Shown here one piece after another: positions 16,347 to 25,194 of a stretch of 64,000 bases of DNA. The stretch's first letter is position 1. The number at the start of each line of letters is the position of its first letter. The translations under genes were made by a program, and so were the position numbers. The notes beneath the pieces were generated by a model, which was not told the origin of the DNA, ran no database searches, and was given only the letters and a program-made list of their open reading frames with translations. Source of the DNA: Spirosoma utsteinense (GTDB lineage: Bacteria; Bacteroidota; Bacteroidia; Cytophagales; Spirosomataceae); assembly GCF_014282275.1 (NCBI RefSeq), contig NZ_VFIA01000029.1:1-64000 (forward strand), written 5' to 3'.

Positions 16347-18182
16347 CTACGCAAAATAATACAGCACGCCCACGCTGATAGCTGTGAGCAGGCCCGCCCA
16401 GAGGTGGTTGTCCTGCCAGATGGGTCCCGCACCAGCCCGCACTGGTCCGTTGGGCTGCAAGGCCGGGGCTTTGTCGCGGTAGAAGAAGAACAGGCCGAAC
16501 GTAGCCAGCGCGGCCCAACCGGCAACGGCTTTCGGCGACAGGCCGACGATGAAGATCAGGCTGATGAATACGGCCTGGATCGCCAGAAACAGCCCGATGG
16601 CCCGGAACAATTCACCCGCTTTTACCTCAACGCGTAATTTATTAAAACCGTCGAAATTAGCATTCGGGTATAGCGTCAGGCTCAGGCCGACAAGGGTGGC
16701 TACGCTGAGCAGGAAGGTTAGGAAAACACGGTGCATGAAGTTGAGTCTGTCGCCGAACACCGCAACGACCGCCGGAATCTGAGACAACCCATCGTTGTAG
16801 ATCCATTCGACCAGCAGCCCATATACCGGTGCCAGCACGAGCGCGGCTACAGCCGCTTTGGCACTCGCCCGCTTCCACATCACGCCCATAAAGAACGCGA
16901 CCATGATCCCCGGCGTGAAATACGACAGCTGCGCCGATACTTTGAGGAAGAAGTTGTTAGACCGGTCGGGGGTGTAGGTGAACAGCGCAATCCCGATCGA
17001 CGCGAAGACCATGGCCACAATCATCAGTCGGCCGAAGCGAAGAATTTGCCGGTCGGTAGCGTTGGGCGTGATGTATTTCTGATACACGTCCAGCGTGAGC
17101 AGGGTCGTAGCCGCGTTCATCATCGAGTCGACGGAGGAGAAGGTTGCAGCCGTGAGACCGGCCAGGATCATGCCCGTCAGGCCAACGCCGGGCGGAATCA
17201 CCGTCTCGACCAGCTTCAGAAAGGCATTGTCCGAATTGAAATCGGCGGTGTTGCCAAAGCGGGCCTGGAACAAGTAGTAGGCTGCTACGCCCGCCGAAAT
17301 GGAGAAAAAGGGAATCGTCAGTTTCAGAAAGCCGCTGGCAATAATGCCTTTGCGGGCGTCATCGTCACTACTGGCGGCCAGTACGCGTTGCACCAGAAAC
17401 TGGTTGGTGGTGAAGTTGAAACAGTGCTGGAGCATGAGACCCGTAAAAATGCCCGTCCAGGGTAGGTTCGGGTGGTTAGCGGGCAGGTAAAGGTGCATTT
17501 TCTGGGCTTCGCGCGGGACAGCCCCATCAAGGGCCAACAAGCCCGAAAAGCCGCCGATCTCGGGTTGCGACAGCGTAAAATAAGCCACGGCAAATCCGGC
17601 GGTGAGCATCATCAGCGTCTGGATGGTGTCGGTAATGACGATCGACTCCATACCGCCCCAAATGGTATAGCTGCACGTAACGGCACCGATCAGCAGCAGG
17701 CCACTCAGGTAAGAGATCTCGAAACTGCTGCCCCCAAACAGCCATTGCAGTGTAATACTTCCCACATAGAACGCGCCCACCAGCTGCACCAGAATGATCA
17801 GCACCAGCAGGATGGTATAAATAAGCCGGGCGGTCGAGTTATACCGCACCTCCAGGTATTGCGAGAGCGTAAAAACCTCCAGCCGACGGTACGAAGCCAG
17901 GAACACAAAGCACAGCAGCAGAATAGCCGGGAACACGATTTCGTAATGGGCCTGCACAAAACCGATCGAATAGCCAATACCCAACATCCCGATCAAGTGA
18001 AACGAGCTGATGTTGGTCCCGAACACCGAACCAGCTACGGTCCACCAGCGGATACTGCGACCCGCCAGAAAATAATCCTCGGCGCTTTTTTTACGTAACG
18101 CCACGATGATCCCCGCTGTGGGCATGATCGCCAGCATCAGGACGAGGACAACGATATCGACGGTTTCGAGTTGACTTAACAA
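16347..18182 (-). CDS. Sodium:solute symporter (SSS family)
   Basis: The 611-residue protein has about 13-14 membrane helices and SSS-family landmarks: KKSAEDYFLAGRSIRWW near residue 30, GSVFGTNISSFHLIGMLG at about 51-68, and the GLTAATFSSVDSMMNA segment. It belongs to the SGLT-like group that imports sugars or related solutes with sodium across the inner membrane; substrate is not determinable. Its 3' end occurs again at 15565-15602 beyond the UPF0175/DUF3368 pair. The 5' end abuts the inverted repeat around the four-helix-bundle gene. Confidence 0.92.
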   Translation of the reverse strand: MLSQLETVDIVVLVLMLAIMPTAGIIVALRKKSAEDYFLAGRSIRWWTVAGSVFGTNISSFHLIGMLGIGYSIGFVQAHYEIVFPAILLLCFVFLASYRRLEVFTLSQYLEVRYNSTARLIYTILLVLIILVQLVGAFYVGSITLQWLFGGSSFEISYLSGLLLIGAVTCSYTIWGGMESIVITDTIQTLMMLTAGFAVAYFTLSQPEIGGFSGLLALDGAVPREAQKMHLYLPANHPNLPWTGIFTGLMLQHCFNFTTNQFLVQRVLAASSDDDARKGIIASGFLKLTIPFFSISAGVAAYYLFQARFGNTADFNSDNAFLKLVETVIPPGVGLTGMILAGLTAATFSSVDSMMNAATTLLTLDVYQKYITPNATDRQILRFGRLMIVAMVFASIGIALFTYTPDRSNNFFLKVSAQLSYFTPGIMVAFFMGVMWKRASAKAAVAALVLAPVYGLLVEWIYNDGLSQIPAVVAVFGDRLNFMHRVFLTFLLSVATLVGLSLTLYPNANFDGFNKLRVEVKAGELFRAIGLFLAIQAVFISLIFIVGLSPKAVAGWAALATFGLFFFYRDKAPALQPNGPVRAGAGPIWQDNHLWAGLLTAISVGVLYYFA

Positions 18183-18187
18183 GGGTG

Positions 18188-18241
18188 TTGAGTGATGAGT
18201 GATGAACGATGAGTGATGAACGATGAGTGATGAATGATGAA
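18188..18241. repeat. Left arm of the inverted repeat flanking the four-helix-bundle gene
   Basis: The arm is built of short units such as GAGTGATGA, GATGAACGAT and GATGAATGAT. It is imperfectly complementary to 18624-18665 on the other side of the four-helix-bundle gene. Confidence 0.7.
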
Positions 18242-18245
18242 TTAC

Positions 18246-18602
18246 CTATCGGTTGGCCTTGGCTGTTATAATAATACTTCGAATCAGTTTCAGCAACTCA
18301 TCAGCGTCTTTATGTATGCTAACGAATTCATTCTCCAGCAGATAATCCGTTTCTTTCAAAAGTTCGAGCCAATACATTGTCTCATCAACTTCTTTCTGCG
18401 CTATTCCCATTTTATGGATGAAATCGGCCTTACTCTCTGCATTATCAGCCTCGCGAATATTGGCACCAACCGATGTTCCAGAACGTAACAGTTGCTTACT
18501 CAGCACGTATTCCTTCTGCCTGTCTTTTAAATATTGATAGAGTCGAATAATACGAATGGCGAACCGAAAGCTTTTTTCACGTACAACATTTTCTTTTTTC
18601 AT
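18246..18602 (-). CDS. Four-helix bundle protein (23S rRNA IVS-protein family)
   Basis: The 118-residue all-helical protein has the family landmarks: REKSFRFAIRIIRLYQYL, LSKQLLRSGTSVGANIREA, and DETMYWLELLKET. Relatives are encoded in intervening sequences of 23S rRNA genes in other bacteria and also appear as free-standing genes in Bacteroidota; their role is unknown. Here the gene lies in an intergenic space flanked by inverted repeats (18188-18241 and 18624-18665), so the transcript would place the frame in the loop of a large hairpin, the same arrangement as an rRNA intervening sequence. Confidence 0.88.
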   Translation of the reverse strand: MKKENVVREKSFRFAIRIIRLYQYLKDRQKEYVLSKQLLRSGTSVGANIREADNAESKADFIHKMGIAQKEVDETMYWLELLKETDYLLENEFVSIHKDADELLKLIRSIIITAKANR

Positions 18603-18623
18603 AATACAAGACGGTTTGTTTTA

Positions 18624-18665
18624 TCATTCATCGTTCCTCATTCATCACTCATCATTCATCATTCA
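18624..18665. repeat. Right arm of the inverted repeat flanking the four-helix-bundle gene
   Basis: Units such as ATCATTCATC and CATCACTCATC mirror the left arm. The arm overlaps the stop codon of the LLM monooxygenase gene, whose last codons read from it. Confidence 0.7.
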
Positions 18666-19825
18666 ATACCGCCAAACGTCAACGGCGTCGCGGGTGTAGC
18701 GGCCGGCCGGCGCCCCTGCACGTCGCCCAATCGGACGTTGGGCAGGTGGGGCAGCACCAGTTTGCCGAAGTATTCACATTCTTCGATGAGCGGGTAGCCC
18801 GAGAAGATAAACGACCGGATACCCATGTCCATGTAGCGGTTCAGTTGCGCGATGATCTGCTCCGGCGTTCCTACCAGCGCACCACCCGCCCCCGACCGCG
18901 CCCGGCCGATACCGGTCCACAGAATTGGCTCGACAAATCCTTCATCGTCGGCTTCCCGGCGCATCTCGTTTTGCCGAACCACACCCAGCGAGTTGGCATC
19001 CTGAGTGCGCTGCTTGAGCGCTTCGGCCTGCCGGGCGTCGAACTTACTCATCAGCCGCCGGGTGTAGGCACGGGCTTCGGCCTCCGTCTCGCGAACGACC
19101 ACGTGAATACGTAAGCCAAAATCAATCGTGCGGCCGTGGCGGGCGGCCCGGGCCGATACGTCCAGCATCGTGGCGTAGATACTCTCTTCTTTCTCGGGCC
19201 ACATCAGAAATACATCGCACTGCCGGGCGCAGACTTCGCGCGCGCCATCGGCAATACCACCGAAGTACAACAGGGGTCCGCCATTCTGCTGATAGGGTTT
19301 GACCGGAGCGCTCGGCAAGCTGATCTGCCCGAATACAGGACCGTCATGTACGATCTGCTCCTGGGTCCACCCCTGCCGCAGCATATCGATGGTTTCCGTA
19401 CAGCGCTGGTAGCGCATGGGGCCCTCTTCTTTATAGCCGGGCAGGTCGGAGTTGATGATGTTAACGGTCAGGCGGCCTTCCAGCAGGTGATCGAGCGTGC
19501 TGATGGCCCGCGCCAGCATGGGCGGGTGATTTTCGCCGGTACGGATGGCGACCAACAAGCTGATATCGCTCGTCAGTTGCGCCACCGCCGAGGCAAACGC
19601 AATAGGTTCCTGACCCACTACGTAGGAGGTAGGCAACAGAATATTCTTGAAGCCCTGTGCTTCGGCGGTAAGCAGAATATTTTTGCAGTGTTCGAAGCTA
19701 CTGCGTCGGCTGGGGTCGAGTTGCCCCAAAAATTCGGTGTCGCCCCCGCAGAGATCGCAGAACCAGCCAATTTCGGCTACGCGATTAGTGGTCCGGACGG
19801 GAACAGGTGTGATGGTATCGAGCAT
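18659..19825 (-). CDS. LLM-class FMN-dependent monooxygenase (alkanesulfonate monooxygenase-like)
   Basis: The start chosen is the ATG at 19825 (388 residues), which follows the glucosidase stop by one base (TGA-C-ATG), so the two genes are translationally coupled. An upstream frame extension to 19903 would overlap that gene. The protein fits the luciferase-like SsuD group: EIGWFCDLCGGDTEF at the N-terminus, ISLLVAIRTGENHPPMLAR, LDHLLEGRLTVNIINSD and LLYFGGIADGAREV. Such enzymes use reduced FMN and oxygen to release sulfite from alkanesulfonates or oxidise related compounds. No ssu transporter or FMN reductase is adjacent, so the substrate is open. Confidence 0.87.
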   Translation of the reverse strand: MLDTITPVPVRTTNRVAEIGWFCDLCGGDTEFLGQLDPSRRSSFEHCKNILLTAEAQGFKNILLPTSYVVGQEPIAFASAVAQLTSDISLLVAIRTGENHPPMLARAISTLDHLLEGRLTVNIINSDLPGYKEEGPMRYQRCTETIDMLRQGWTQEQIVHDGPVFGQISLPSAPVKPYQQNGGPLLYFGGIADGAREVCARQCDVFLMWPEKEESIYATMLDVSARAARHGRTIDFGLRIHVVVRETEAEARAYTRRLMSKFDARQAEALKQRTQDANSLGVVRQNEMRREADDEGFVEPILWTGIGRARSGAGGALVGTPEQIIAQLNRYMDMGIRSFIFSGYPLIEECEYFGKLVLPHLPNVRLGDVQGRRPAATPATPLTFGGIE

Positions 19826-19826
19826 G

Positions 19827-21572
19827 TCACGCACGTTCAAGTAAAATTCGGGCTTCAAAGGGACGTAAAGTACCGGTGACGGACGCGTAGTTGGCCAGTA
19901 CAACCGTGCCCGTCAGGTCAATGGGCATGTCTGTTTCGTGTTGGCTGACGTTCGCAACAACGATCAACCGCTCCTCCCCCAGCAGGCGTTCATAGAGCCA
20001 GACAGTCGGGTGGTTGGGCAGCTGGTCACGGTACGTTCCAGCTTGCAGGGCTGGTGTCTGCCGCCGTACATGCAACAACTGGCGGTAGTAGTTCAGCACC
20101 GATCGCTCCTCGGCCTGCTGCTTCGCTACGTTGATGTCCGGGTAATTGGGATTCACTTTCAGCCACGTCGCTGGCCCGCTGGTGAATCCGGCGTTCGGCG
20201 CGTCGGACCATTGCATGGGCGTTCGGGCATGGTCGCGGGCGATCCGGTTGACCGCCTTCAGAAACTTCCTGCCAAGGTCGGGGTCATTTGTTGGGGTAAT
20301 GAGGGCTTTCCAGGCGTTCTTTACCTGGATGTCGTCAAACTCGTCGATACTGTCGAACCGGCAGTTTGTCATCCCGATTTCATCGCCCTGATAAATACTC
20401 GGTGTGCCGCGATGGGTCAATAACAGCGTTGCCAGCATCGTCGCCGACTCATAGGCGTATGGGCCATCCGGATCGCCAAACCGGGATAATACGCGGGGGT
20501 TGTCGTGATTGCCGAAATAGATGTTCTGCCAGCCCGGCGCATCGGGTCCTGTTTCCAGCGCCCTGTCCCAGGTAGCGAAGATCGTTTTTAGTTCGGGTAG
20601 TGTGAACTCCGGGGCGGGGTCGATGAAATGCTGTTCATCGCGGGGCATGGCGTGGTCGAAATGATAGATCATCTCCAGTTCATGCCGGTGTTGACCAACG
20701 TAGCGGTTTGCCTGCCCGGCCGATACGCCGATCCCCTCGCCTACCGTGATCACGTCCGGGTAACGACTCAGTACCTCCCGGTGCATTTCCTGTAGGAATT
20801 CATGAATGCGTGGGCCGTTGGCATGGACACCAACGTCGCCGAACCGGCCTTCGGGATAGTCAGGAAACCGCTGATCTTTCGACAGGAAGGGGATGACGTC
20901 CATCCGGAACCCATCGACTCCTTTGTCGAGCCAGAAACGCATCATGGTATAAATCTCCTGCCGGAGTTTCGGATTTTCCCAATTCAGGTCGGGCTGTTTC
21001 TCGGCGAACAGGTGCAGGTAATAGTCGCCCGTTATCTCGTCGAATTTCCAGGCCGGGCCGGAGAAGATAGATTGCCAGTTGTTGGGCGGGGTACCCTCAC
21101 CCCCGGCCCCTCTCCCCATGGGAGAGGGGAGCAGGCCATCCGGAGGTTTTCCCCCCTCTCCCTTAGGGAGAGGGGCCGGGGGTGAGGGTGCCCGCCAGAT
21201 ATAGTAGTCCCGGTACGGGTTATCCTTGCTTTTGCGGCTCTCCCGGAACCAGCGGTGCTCATCGGAGCTGTGGTTGACAACCAGGTCCAGAATTAGCCGC
21301 ATCCCGCGCTGGTGAACACCTGCCAGGAGCGTATCGAAATCGGCCATGGTGCCGAATTCGGGCATGATGCCTTCATAATCCGAAATGTCATACCCGTTAT
21401 CGGCGTTGGGCGACGGGAAGATAGGACTCAGCCAGAGGATATCGACACCCAGGTCGGCCATGTAGTCGAGTTTACTGATAATTCCCGGCAGATCGCCAAT
21501 GCCGTCGCCGTTGGAATCGGCAAAGGAGCGCGGGTAGATTTGATAAATGACTTGTTGCTTGAAATCGGGCAT
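19827..21572 (-). CDS. GH13 alpha-glucosidase with an in-frame palindromic insertion
   Basis: This family 13 glycoside hydrolase (581 residues) resembles oligo-1,6-glucosidase/alpha-glucosidases. Conserved regions are DLVVNHSSDEH (about 96-106), GFRMDVI with the nucleophile Asp225, TVGEG with acid/base Glu279, and GNHDNPR with Asp357. There is no signal peptide, so it is probably cytoplasmic and acts on imported oligosaccharides. Residues about 129-161, between DYYIWR and PPNNWQSIF, are an extra Pro/Gly-rich segment (PAPLPKGEGG, PSPMGRGAGGEG) encoded by a palindromic repeat inserted in frame. All catalytic regions remain in frame, so activity may be preserved. Confidence 0.93.
   Translation of the reverse strand: MPDFKQQVIYQIYPRSFADSNGDGIGDLPGIISKLDYMADLGVDILWLSPIFPSPNADNGYDISDYEGIMPEFGTMADFDTLLAGVHQRGMRLILDLVVNHSSDEHRWFRESRKSKDNPYRDYYIWRAPSPPAPLPKGEGGKPPDGLLPSPMGRGAGGEGTPPNNWQSIFSGPAWKFDEITGDYYLHLFAEKQPDLNWENPKLRQEIYTMMRFWLDKGVDGFRMDVIPFLSKDQRFPDYPEGRFGDVGVHANGPRIHEFLQEMHREVLSRYPDVITVGEGIGVSAGQANRYVGQHRHELEMIYHFDHAMPRDEQHFIDPAPEFTLPELKTIFATWDRALETGPDAPGWQNIYFGNHDNPRVLSRFGDPDGPYAYESATMLATLLLTHRGTPSIYQGDEIGMTNCRFDSIDEFDDIQVKNAWKALITPTNDPDLGRKFLKAVNRIARDHARTPMQWSDAPNAGFTSGPATWLKVNPNYPDINVAKQQAEERSVLNYYRQLLHVRRQTPALQAGTYRDQLPNHPTVWLYERLLGEERLIVVANVSQHETDMPIDLTGTVVLANYASVTGTLRPFEARILLERA
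21088..21194. repeat. REP/REPIN-like palindromic element inside the GH13 coding sequence
   Basis: Bases 21094-21116 pair perfectly with 21166-21188 (23 bp), and each half carries its own smaller hairpin (around 21108-21130 and 21152-21178). The C-rich and G-rich arms encode PLPKGEGG-like and GRGAGGEG-like peptides. Translated repeats of this type recur in many bacterial genomes. The element is about 105 bp, a multiple of three, and keeps the reading frame open. Confidence 0.85.
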
Positions 21573-21576
21573 GAGT

Positions 21577-21969
21577 TTACCAGATCACCTCGATCTGGTC
21601 TTTGTACCAACTGAACTTAGGATCGGCTGTCATTACCGGCCAGCCCTCGTGTAAGGCCGTTGCCAGAATAAGCCGATCAAAAGGATCACGATGGTCGTCA
21701 AAAAAAGGAATTTGATCATAGGCGGCAATGTGCTCGTTTTGCAAAGGCAAAATCTGAATGTTTTCGAGCATCATATCCTGAAGCAAACCAGCCAGGCCCC
21801 GTTTAATCGACAGCTTACCAACTTTAGTCTTGATAGCGACTTCAAACAAACTGATCTGACTGACGTAGATAGTATCTGCTGTCTGGATCTTTAATCGATT
21901 GGTTTCCAGTAATCGATCATTCCCTTCAATGAACCACAGCAGAACCTCAGTATCCAGTAGAAAACTCAT
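21577..21969 (-). CDS. PIN-domain toxin (VapC-like)
   Basis: The 130-residue PIN-domain protein has acidic residues in the expected places: Asp6 in FLLDTEVLLW, Glu in ISLFEVAIK, Asp in DPFDRLILATA, and Asp in MTADPKF. VapC-type toxins are Mg-dependent ribonucleases acting on tRNA or rRNA. The ATG overlaps the last base of the antitoxin stop codon, indicating an operon. It ends four bases before the glucosidase start, so it may share a transcript with the GH13-LLM pair. Confidence 0.88.
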   Translation of the reverse strand: MSFLLDTEVLLWFIEGNDRLLETNRLKIQTADTIYVSQISLFEVAIKTKVGKLSIKRGLAGLLQDMMLENIQILPLQNEHIAAYDQIPFFDDHRDPFDRLILATALHEGWPVMTADPKFSWYKDQIEVIW

Positions 21970-22187
21970 TACATATACTCATTAAGATCATCCAGAGGCT
22001 CATTAAAGTCCTCAGATAAGCTAATCTGGCCTTTCATGCTTCCTCCCTGACGCTTTTTAAGGGCTGGGTCAATAAATGCATCCTCTTCCAGAAACGTTAT
22101 GACAACCCGGGTCTTTTTGTGCACAGGTGGGCGTTCATCCCATATGATCTGCCCGTTGTCATAAGTTGCTTTTACAGCTGTCAGCAT
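21969..22187 (-). CDS. Antitoxin partner of the PIN toxin
   Basis: A small acidic protein of 72 residues from the ATG at 22187 (alternative start 22196). The N-terminal MLTAVKATYDNGQIIWDERP is a swapped-hairpin-like segment common in short VapB-like or DUF2281-like antitoxins. The tail is acidic (LSEDFNEPLDDLNEYM) and could wrap the toxin. A TACCTTTG box resembling a -7 promoter element lies about 20 bp upstream on the same strand (22207-22214), so this pair probably has its own promoter. Confidence 0.75.
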   Translation of the reverse strand: MLTAVKATYDNGQIIWDERPPVHKKTRVVITFLEEDAFIDPALKKRQGGSMKGQISLSEDFNEPLDDLNEYM

Positions 22188-22293
22188 AGCACACATTCGT
22201 TTTACTCAAAGGTAGCAAAATCCCGCATCGCACGGCCTTACCCTGATGACGCGAGAGGGTTCTTACGTGAGGTACGGATGCGTCATCGATTCA

Positions 22294-25194
22294 TCACCGC
22301 ATCAACTCATCGAATGTGATACTGACGTAGTATAACCCGCCAATACTGGCCAGTCCGTAGCCTTGTGTATAGTACTTGTTGAAGATGTTGGTACCACCAA
22401 GTTTAACGACCGACTTAAAGGATGGCACCTTATAAGACACCTGCGCATCGACGCTTGTCCAGGATGGCAGCCATACATCACCTGCCGTAGTACCCTGCTC
22501 TACCCACATTTCACTGGTCCAGCGGTAGGTAAGCGTAGCGCCAATCCGGTCGGTAATGCGTGGATTATTCAGGCTGATATTATAGCGATTCTCGGGGGAG
22601 ATAAAGAAATTACGTCCCAGTTGTGACACTTCGGGGTTGCTCATTTTCCGCTTAATCACGGGCGCACCAGACAGATCGTTACGGATGTTGCCCTGCGCAT
22701 CGCGCAACGTAACGGTCCCTACCTGATGCGCGTAGTTACCGCTAACAGTAAATCCCCGCCCCAGGCCATACTCAGCGCCCAGGCCGTAACCATCTACGAA
22801 GATTTCGTTGAAGTTGTTGAAGTTGATCTGTAACGTGCGATACGCGTTGGTAGAAAAGTCAGCAATCCGACCGTTGGTTGGCTGGTAGAAACTCTGAGCA
22901 GCGATGAAGTCGTTGTAACGGCTATGGAAGTAAAAAGCATCGACAAAAAACGTGTTGCTGACCAGCGCTTTATAACCGACCTCCCACGTTTTTATTTTTT
23001 CCGTCGTGAAAGTCGTCGGGTCATACGCCCGGCTACGGAGTTGCGATTCGGAAATGCGTCCGGCGGTAAAATCCCTGACGTCGGAATCGAGGTAGGCCGG
23101 ATTGGTAAATAACCGGGCCGATTCAGCTGCCAGACGCGACCCGCCCACTTCGCCACCCTGCGTTCCCGGTACCGCAAACAACTGCCCCGGCGAAGGATTC
23201 CGGAACGCGCTCTGCCAGGAACCCCGGAAATTATGTGCCCCTACGCTTACCACCGCTGAAGCTCTGGGCGTAAACCCACCCTGAAAATACTGGTTCTTGT
23301 CGTACCGGATAGCCACGCTTGGCTTGACCGTTACGACTGAGCCCAGTTTCAGTACTTTACCCACCTGAGCGTACGCGCCATATTCGTTGATCGTGTATTC
23401 CGAACCAGTGGACTGCAAGGTTACGGCCGTACCACCGGTATTGAGCGCATAATGCCGGATACTACCACCTACGAGCACTTCGGCTACCTTGTTTATCAGC
23501 TTGGTCAGGTTGTACATGCCTTCGTAATGCCACAGCGCCGAGTTGTCCCGAAACCGTAATCCCTTAGCTTTATACCCCGGAACTGAATCGGTGTTGTAGG
23601 TATTGGCAAACAAGTCGCGCACCCGGTTGAAACTAGCCGATCCCGGCAAAAACCGCCCCCGGTCGGCGGTTGTGCGGGCCGCGTCGATACTTACTTTGTT
23701 TTCAACATAGGCCTGACCAAACTCAGTAGCCCATTGATTCAGCGGCTTCCAGGCGTTGTTAATAGCGGTAGCCGCCTGCCCGATGTTCCAGCCTTCGGCA
23801 TTCTGCTGGGTAGTGTAGGCTCTTACGAAAAAGTTGTCGCCTTTTAGTTCGGCCTTGAACTGATTGCGTTTGTAGTCGGGGAAGTATTCCCGAAAGCCGG
23901 CGGTACGAATGAAATTACCATTTCCGTAGTACCAACCAACCGAAGCCTCCATATTCCGGCCGACTTTGTAGTGTAACGACACATTGGCGCGGTTGTTAAA
24001 TACCTTCCCGTTATTTCCCAACACCTCCAGCTCGGTATAGCCCGTACGGGTCACAAGCCTGTTCTGCAACAGTGAATTTTCATAATCGGCGGGGTATTTG
24101 AAAGCACCGCCCGCATTGATATCGTCGCCGTAAATGTTTACGCCATCGTACTCAAAATTGGCGTTTTTGTTGCTAACCGGAACATACCCGATGCCGGTAG
24201 CAATACCGCCCCGACTAGGATCGGTGGAGAAGAACCCGGCGCGGGCGCGGGTGGAGCGATCAGTATAATCGTCGGCTATAAAATCGGTACCGCTAAGGCG
24301 CTGAAAGCTGGCTTTGATGGCAAAGCGCGTGCCCAGTTGTTTCGCATAGCGAATGGCCAGGTCGGAATACCCTTTGGGACCAAAGTTCTCTTTGCCAACG
24401 TTGTTCATGCCCACCTTTACCTGAGCGCTCAGGCCCTGGTACGAGAACGGACTCTTACTGGTCGTCAACATCAACCCCTGCAACGCATCTGGTCCGTAAA
24501 GAGCCGACGATGCGCCCGGAATCAGTTCGATACTCTCGACATCCAGATCAGAAATTCCCGCTACGTTACCAAACCCGAATCCCAGACCCGGCGAACGGTT
24601 GTCCATGCCGTCGGTCAATTGTAAAAACCGATTGTTGTTATTCGCCCCGAAACCGCGCAGGTTTACCGATTTGAATGTCAGGCTTTGGGTCAGCAGATCA
24701 ACGCCTTTCACGTTTTGCAGCGCATCGAACGGGCTGGCGGCCGGGGAGTTAGCAAACTGCCGGGCACCGAGCCGCTCTACGGTTACGGCGGCTTTCTGGA
24801 TATCTTCTGGTACGCGGCTTGCCGACACAACGACCTCGTCGGCCATAACAGCCTCTTCGATCAGTTTCATATCCAGGTTCCGGAAGTTGTTGCCCCGCGC
24901 CACGATGTCCTGCCGTCGGTAGCCAATAAATGATGCGCTGATGGTAAGCGGCAGCGGCTCGGCGGTCGACAGGGAGAAACGCCCGTCGGCTTTCGTAATC
25001 GTACCCTTGTTGGTACCTCTTACAACGATTGTTACCCCGGCCAGTGGCTGACCATTCTCATCCCTGACATACCCCGCCAGGTTCGTTACGGACTGGCCCG
25101 AACCGGCCCCTTCGTCGAGAGACCTGCTGGTTTGGGCCAGGACCATAGCTGATGCCAGGCATATGAACAGTAAGATTAAAGAAAGTTGTCTCAT
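22294..25194 (-). CDS. TonB-dependent outer-membrane receptor
   Basis: The start chosen is the ATG at 25194 (966 residues), which exposes the signal peptide MRQLSLILLFICLASAMVLA. A CarboxypepD_reg-like domain follows (LAGYVRDENGQPLAGVTIVVRG), then the plug (SRVPEDIQKAAVTVERL, SALYGPDALQGLM) and a beta-barrel ending in an aromatic C-terminal strand (LYYVSITFDELMR). It transports an unidentified large or scarce substrate using TonB energy. No SusD gene is adjacent, so it may import siderophores or other non-glycan ligands. A second receptor lies upstream on the same strand. Confidence 0.92.
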   Translation of the reverse strand: MRQLSLILLFICLASAMVLAQTSRSLDEGAGSGQSVTNLAGYVRDENGQPLAGVTIVVRGTNKGTITKADGRFSLSTAEPLPLTISASFIGYRRQDIVARGNNFRNLDMKLIEEAVMADEVVVSASRVPEDIQKAAVTVERLGARQFANSPAASPFDALQNVKGVDLLTQSLTFKSVNLRGFGANNNNRFLQLTDGMDNRSPGLGFGFGNVAGISDLDVESIELIPGASSALYGPDALQGLMLTTSKSPFSYQGLSAQVKVGMNNVGKENFGPKGYSDLAIRYAKQLGTRFAIKASFQRLSGTDFIADDYTDRSTRARAGFFSTDPSRGGIATGIGYVPVSNKNANFEYDGVNIYGDDINAGGAFKYPADYENSLLQNRLVTRTGYTELEVLGNNGKVFNNRANVSLHYKVGRNMEASVGWYYGNGNFIRTAGFREYFPDYKRNQFKAELKGDNFFVRAYTTQQNAEGWNIGQAATAINNAWKPLNQWATEFGQAYVENKVSIDAARTTADRGRFLPGSASFNRVRDLFANTYNTDSVPGYKAKGLRFRDNSALWHYEGMYNLTKLINKVAEVLVGGSIRHYALNTGGTAVTLQSTGSEYTINEYGAYAQVGKVLKLGSVVTVKPSVAIRYDKNQYFQGGFTPRASAVVSVGAHNFRGSWQSAFRNPSPGQLFAVPGTQGGEVGGSRLAAESARLFTNPAYLDSDVRDFTAGRISESQLRSRAYDPTTFTTEKIKTWEVGYKALVSNTFFVDAFYFHSRYNDFIAAQSFYQPTNGRIADFSTNAYRTLQINFNNFNEIFVDGYGLGAEYGLGRGFTVSGNYAHQVGTVTLRDAQGNIRNDLSGAPVIKRKMSNPEVSQLGRNFFISPENRYNISLNNPRITDRIGATLTYRWTSEMWVEQGTTAGDVWLPSWTSVDAQVSYKVPSFKSVVKLGGTNIFNKYYTQGYGLASIGGLYYVSITFDELMR

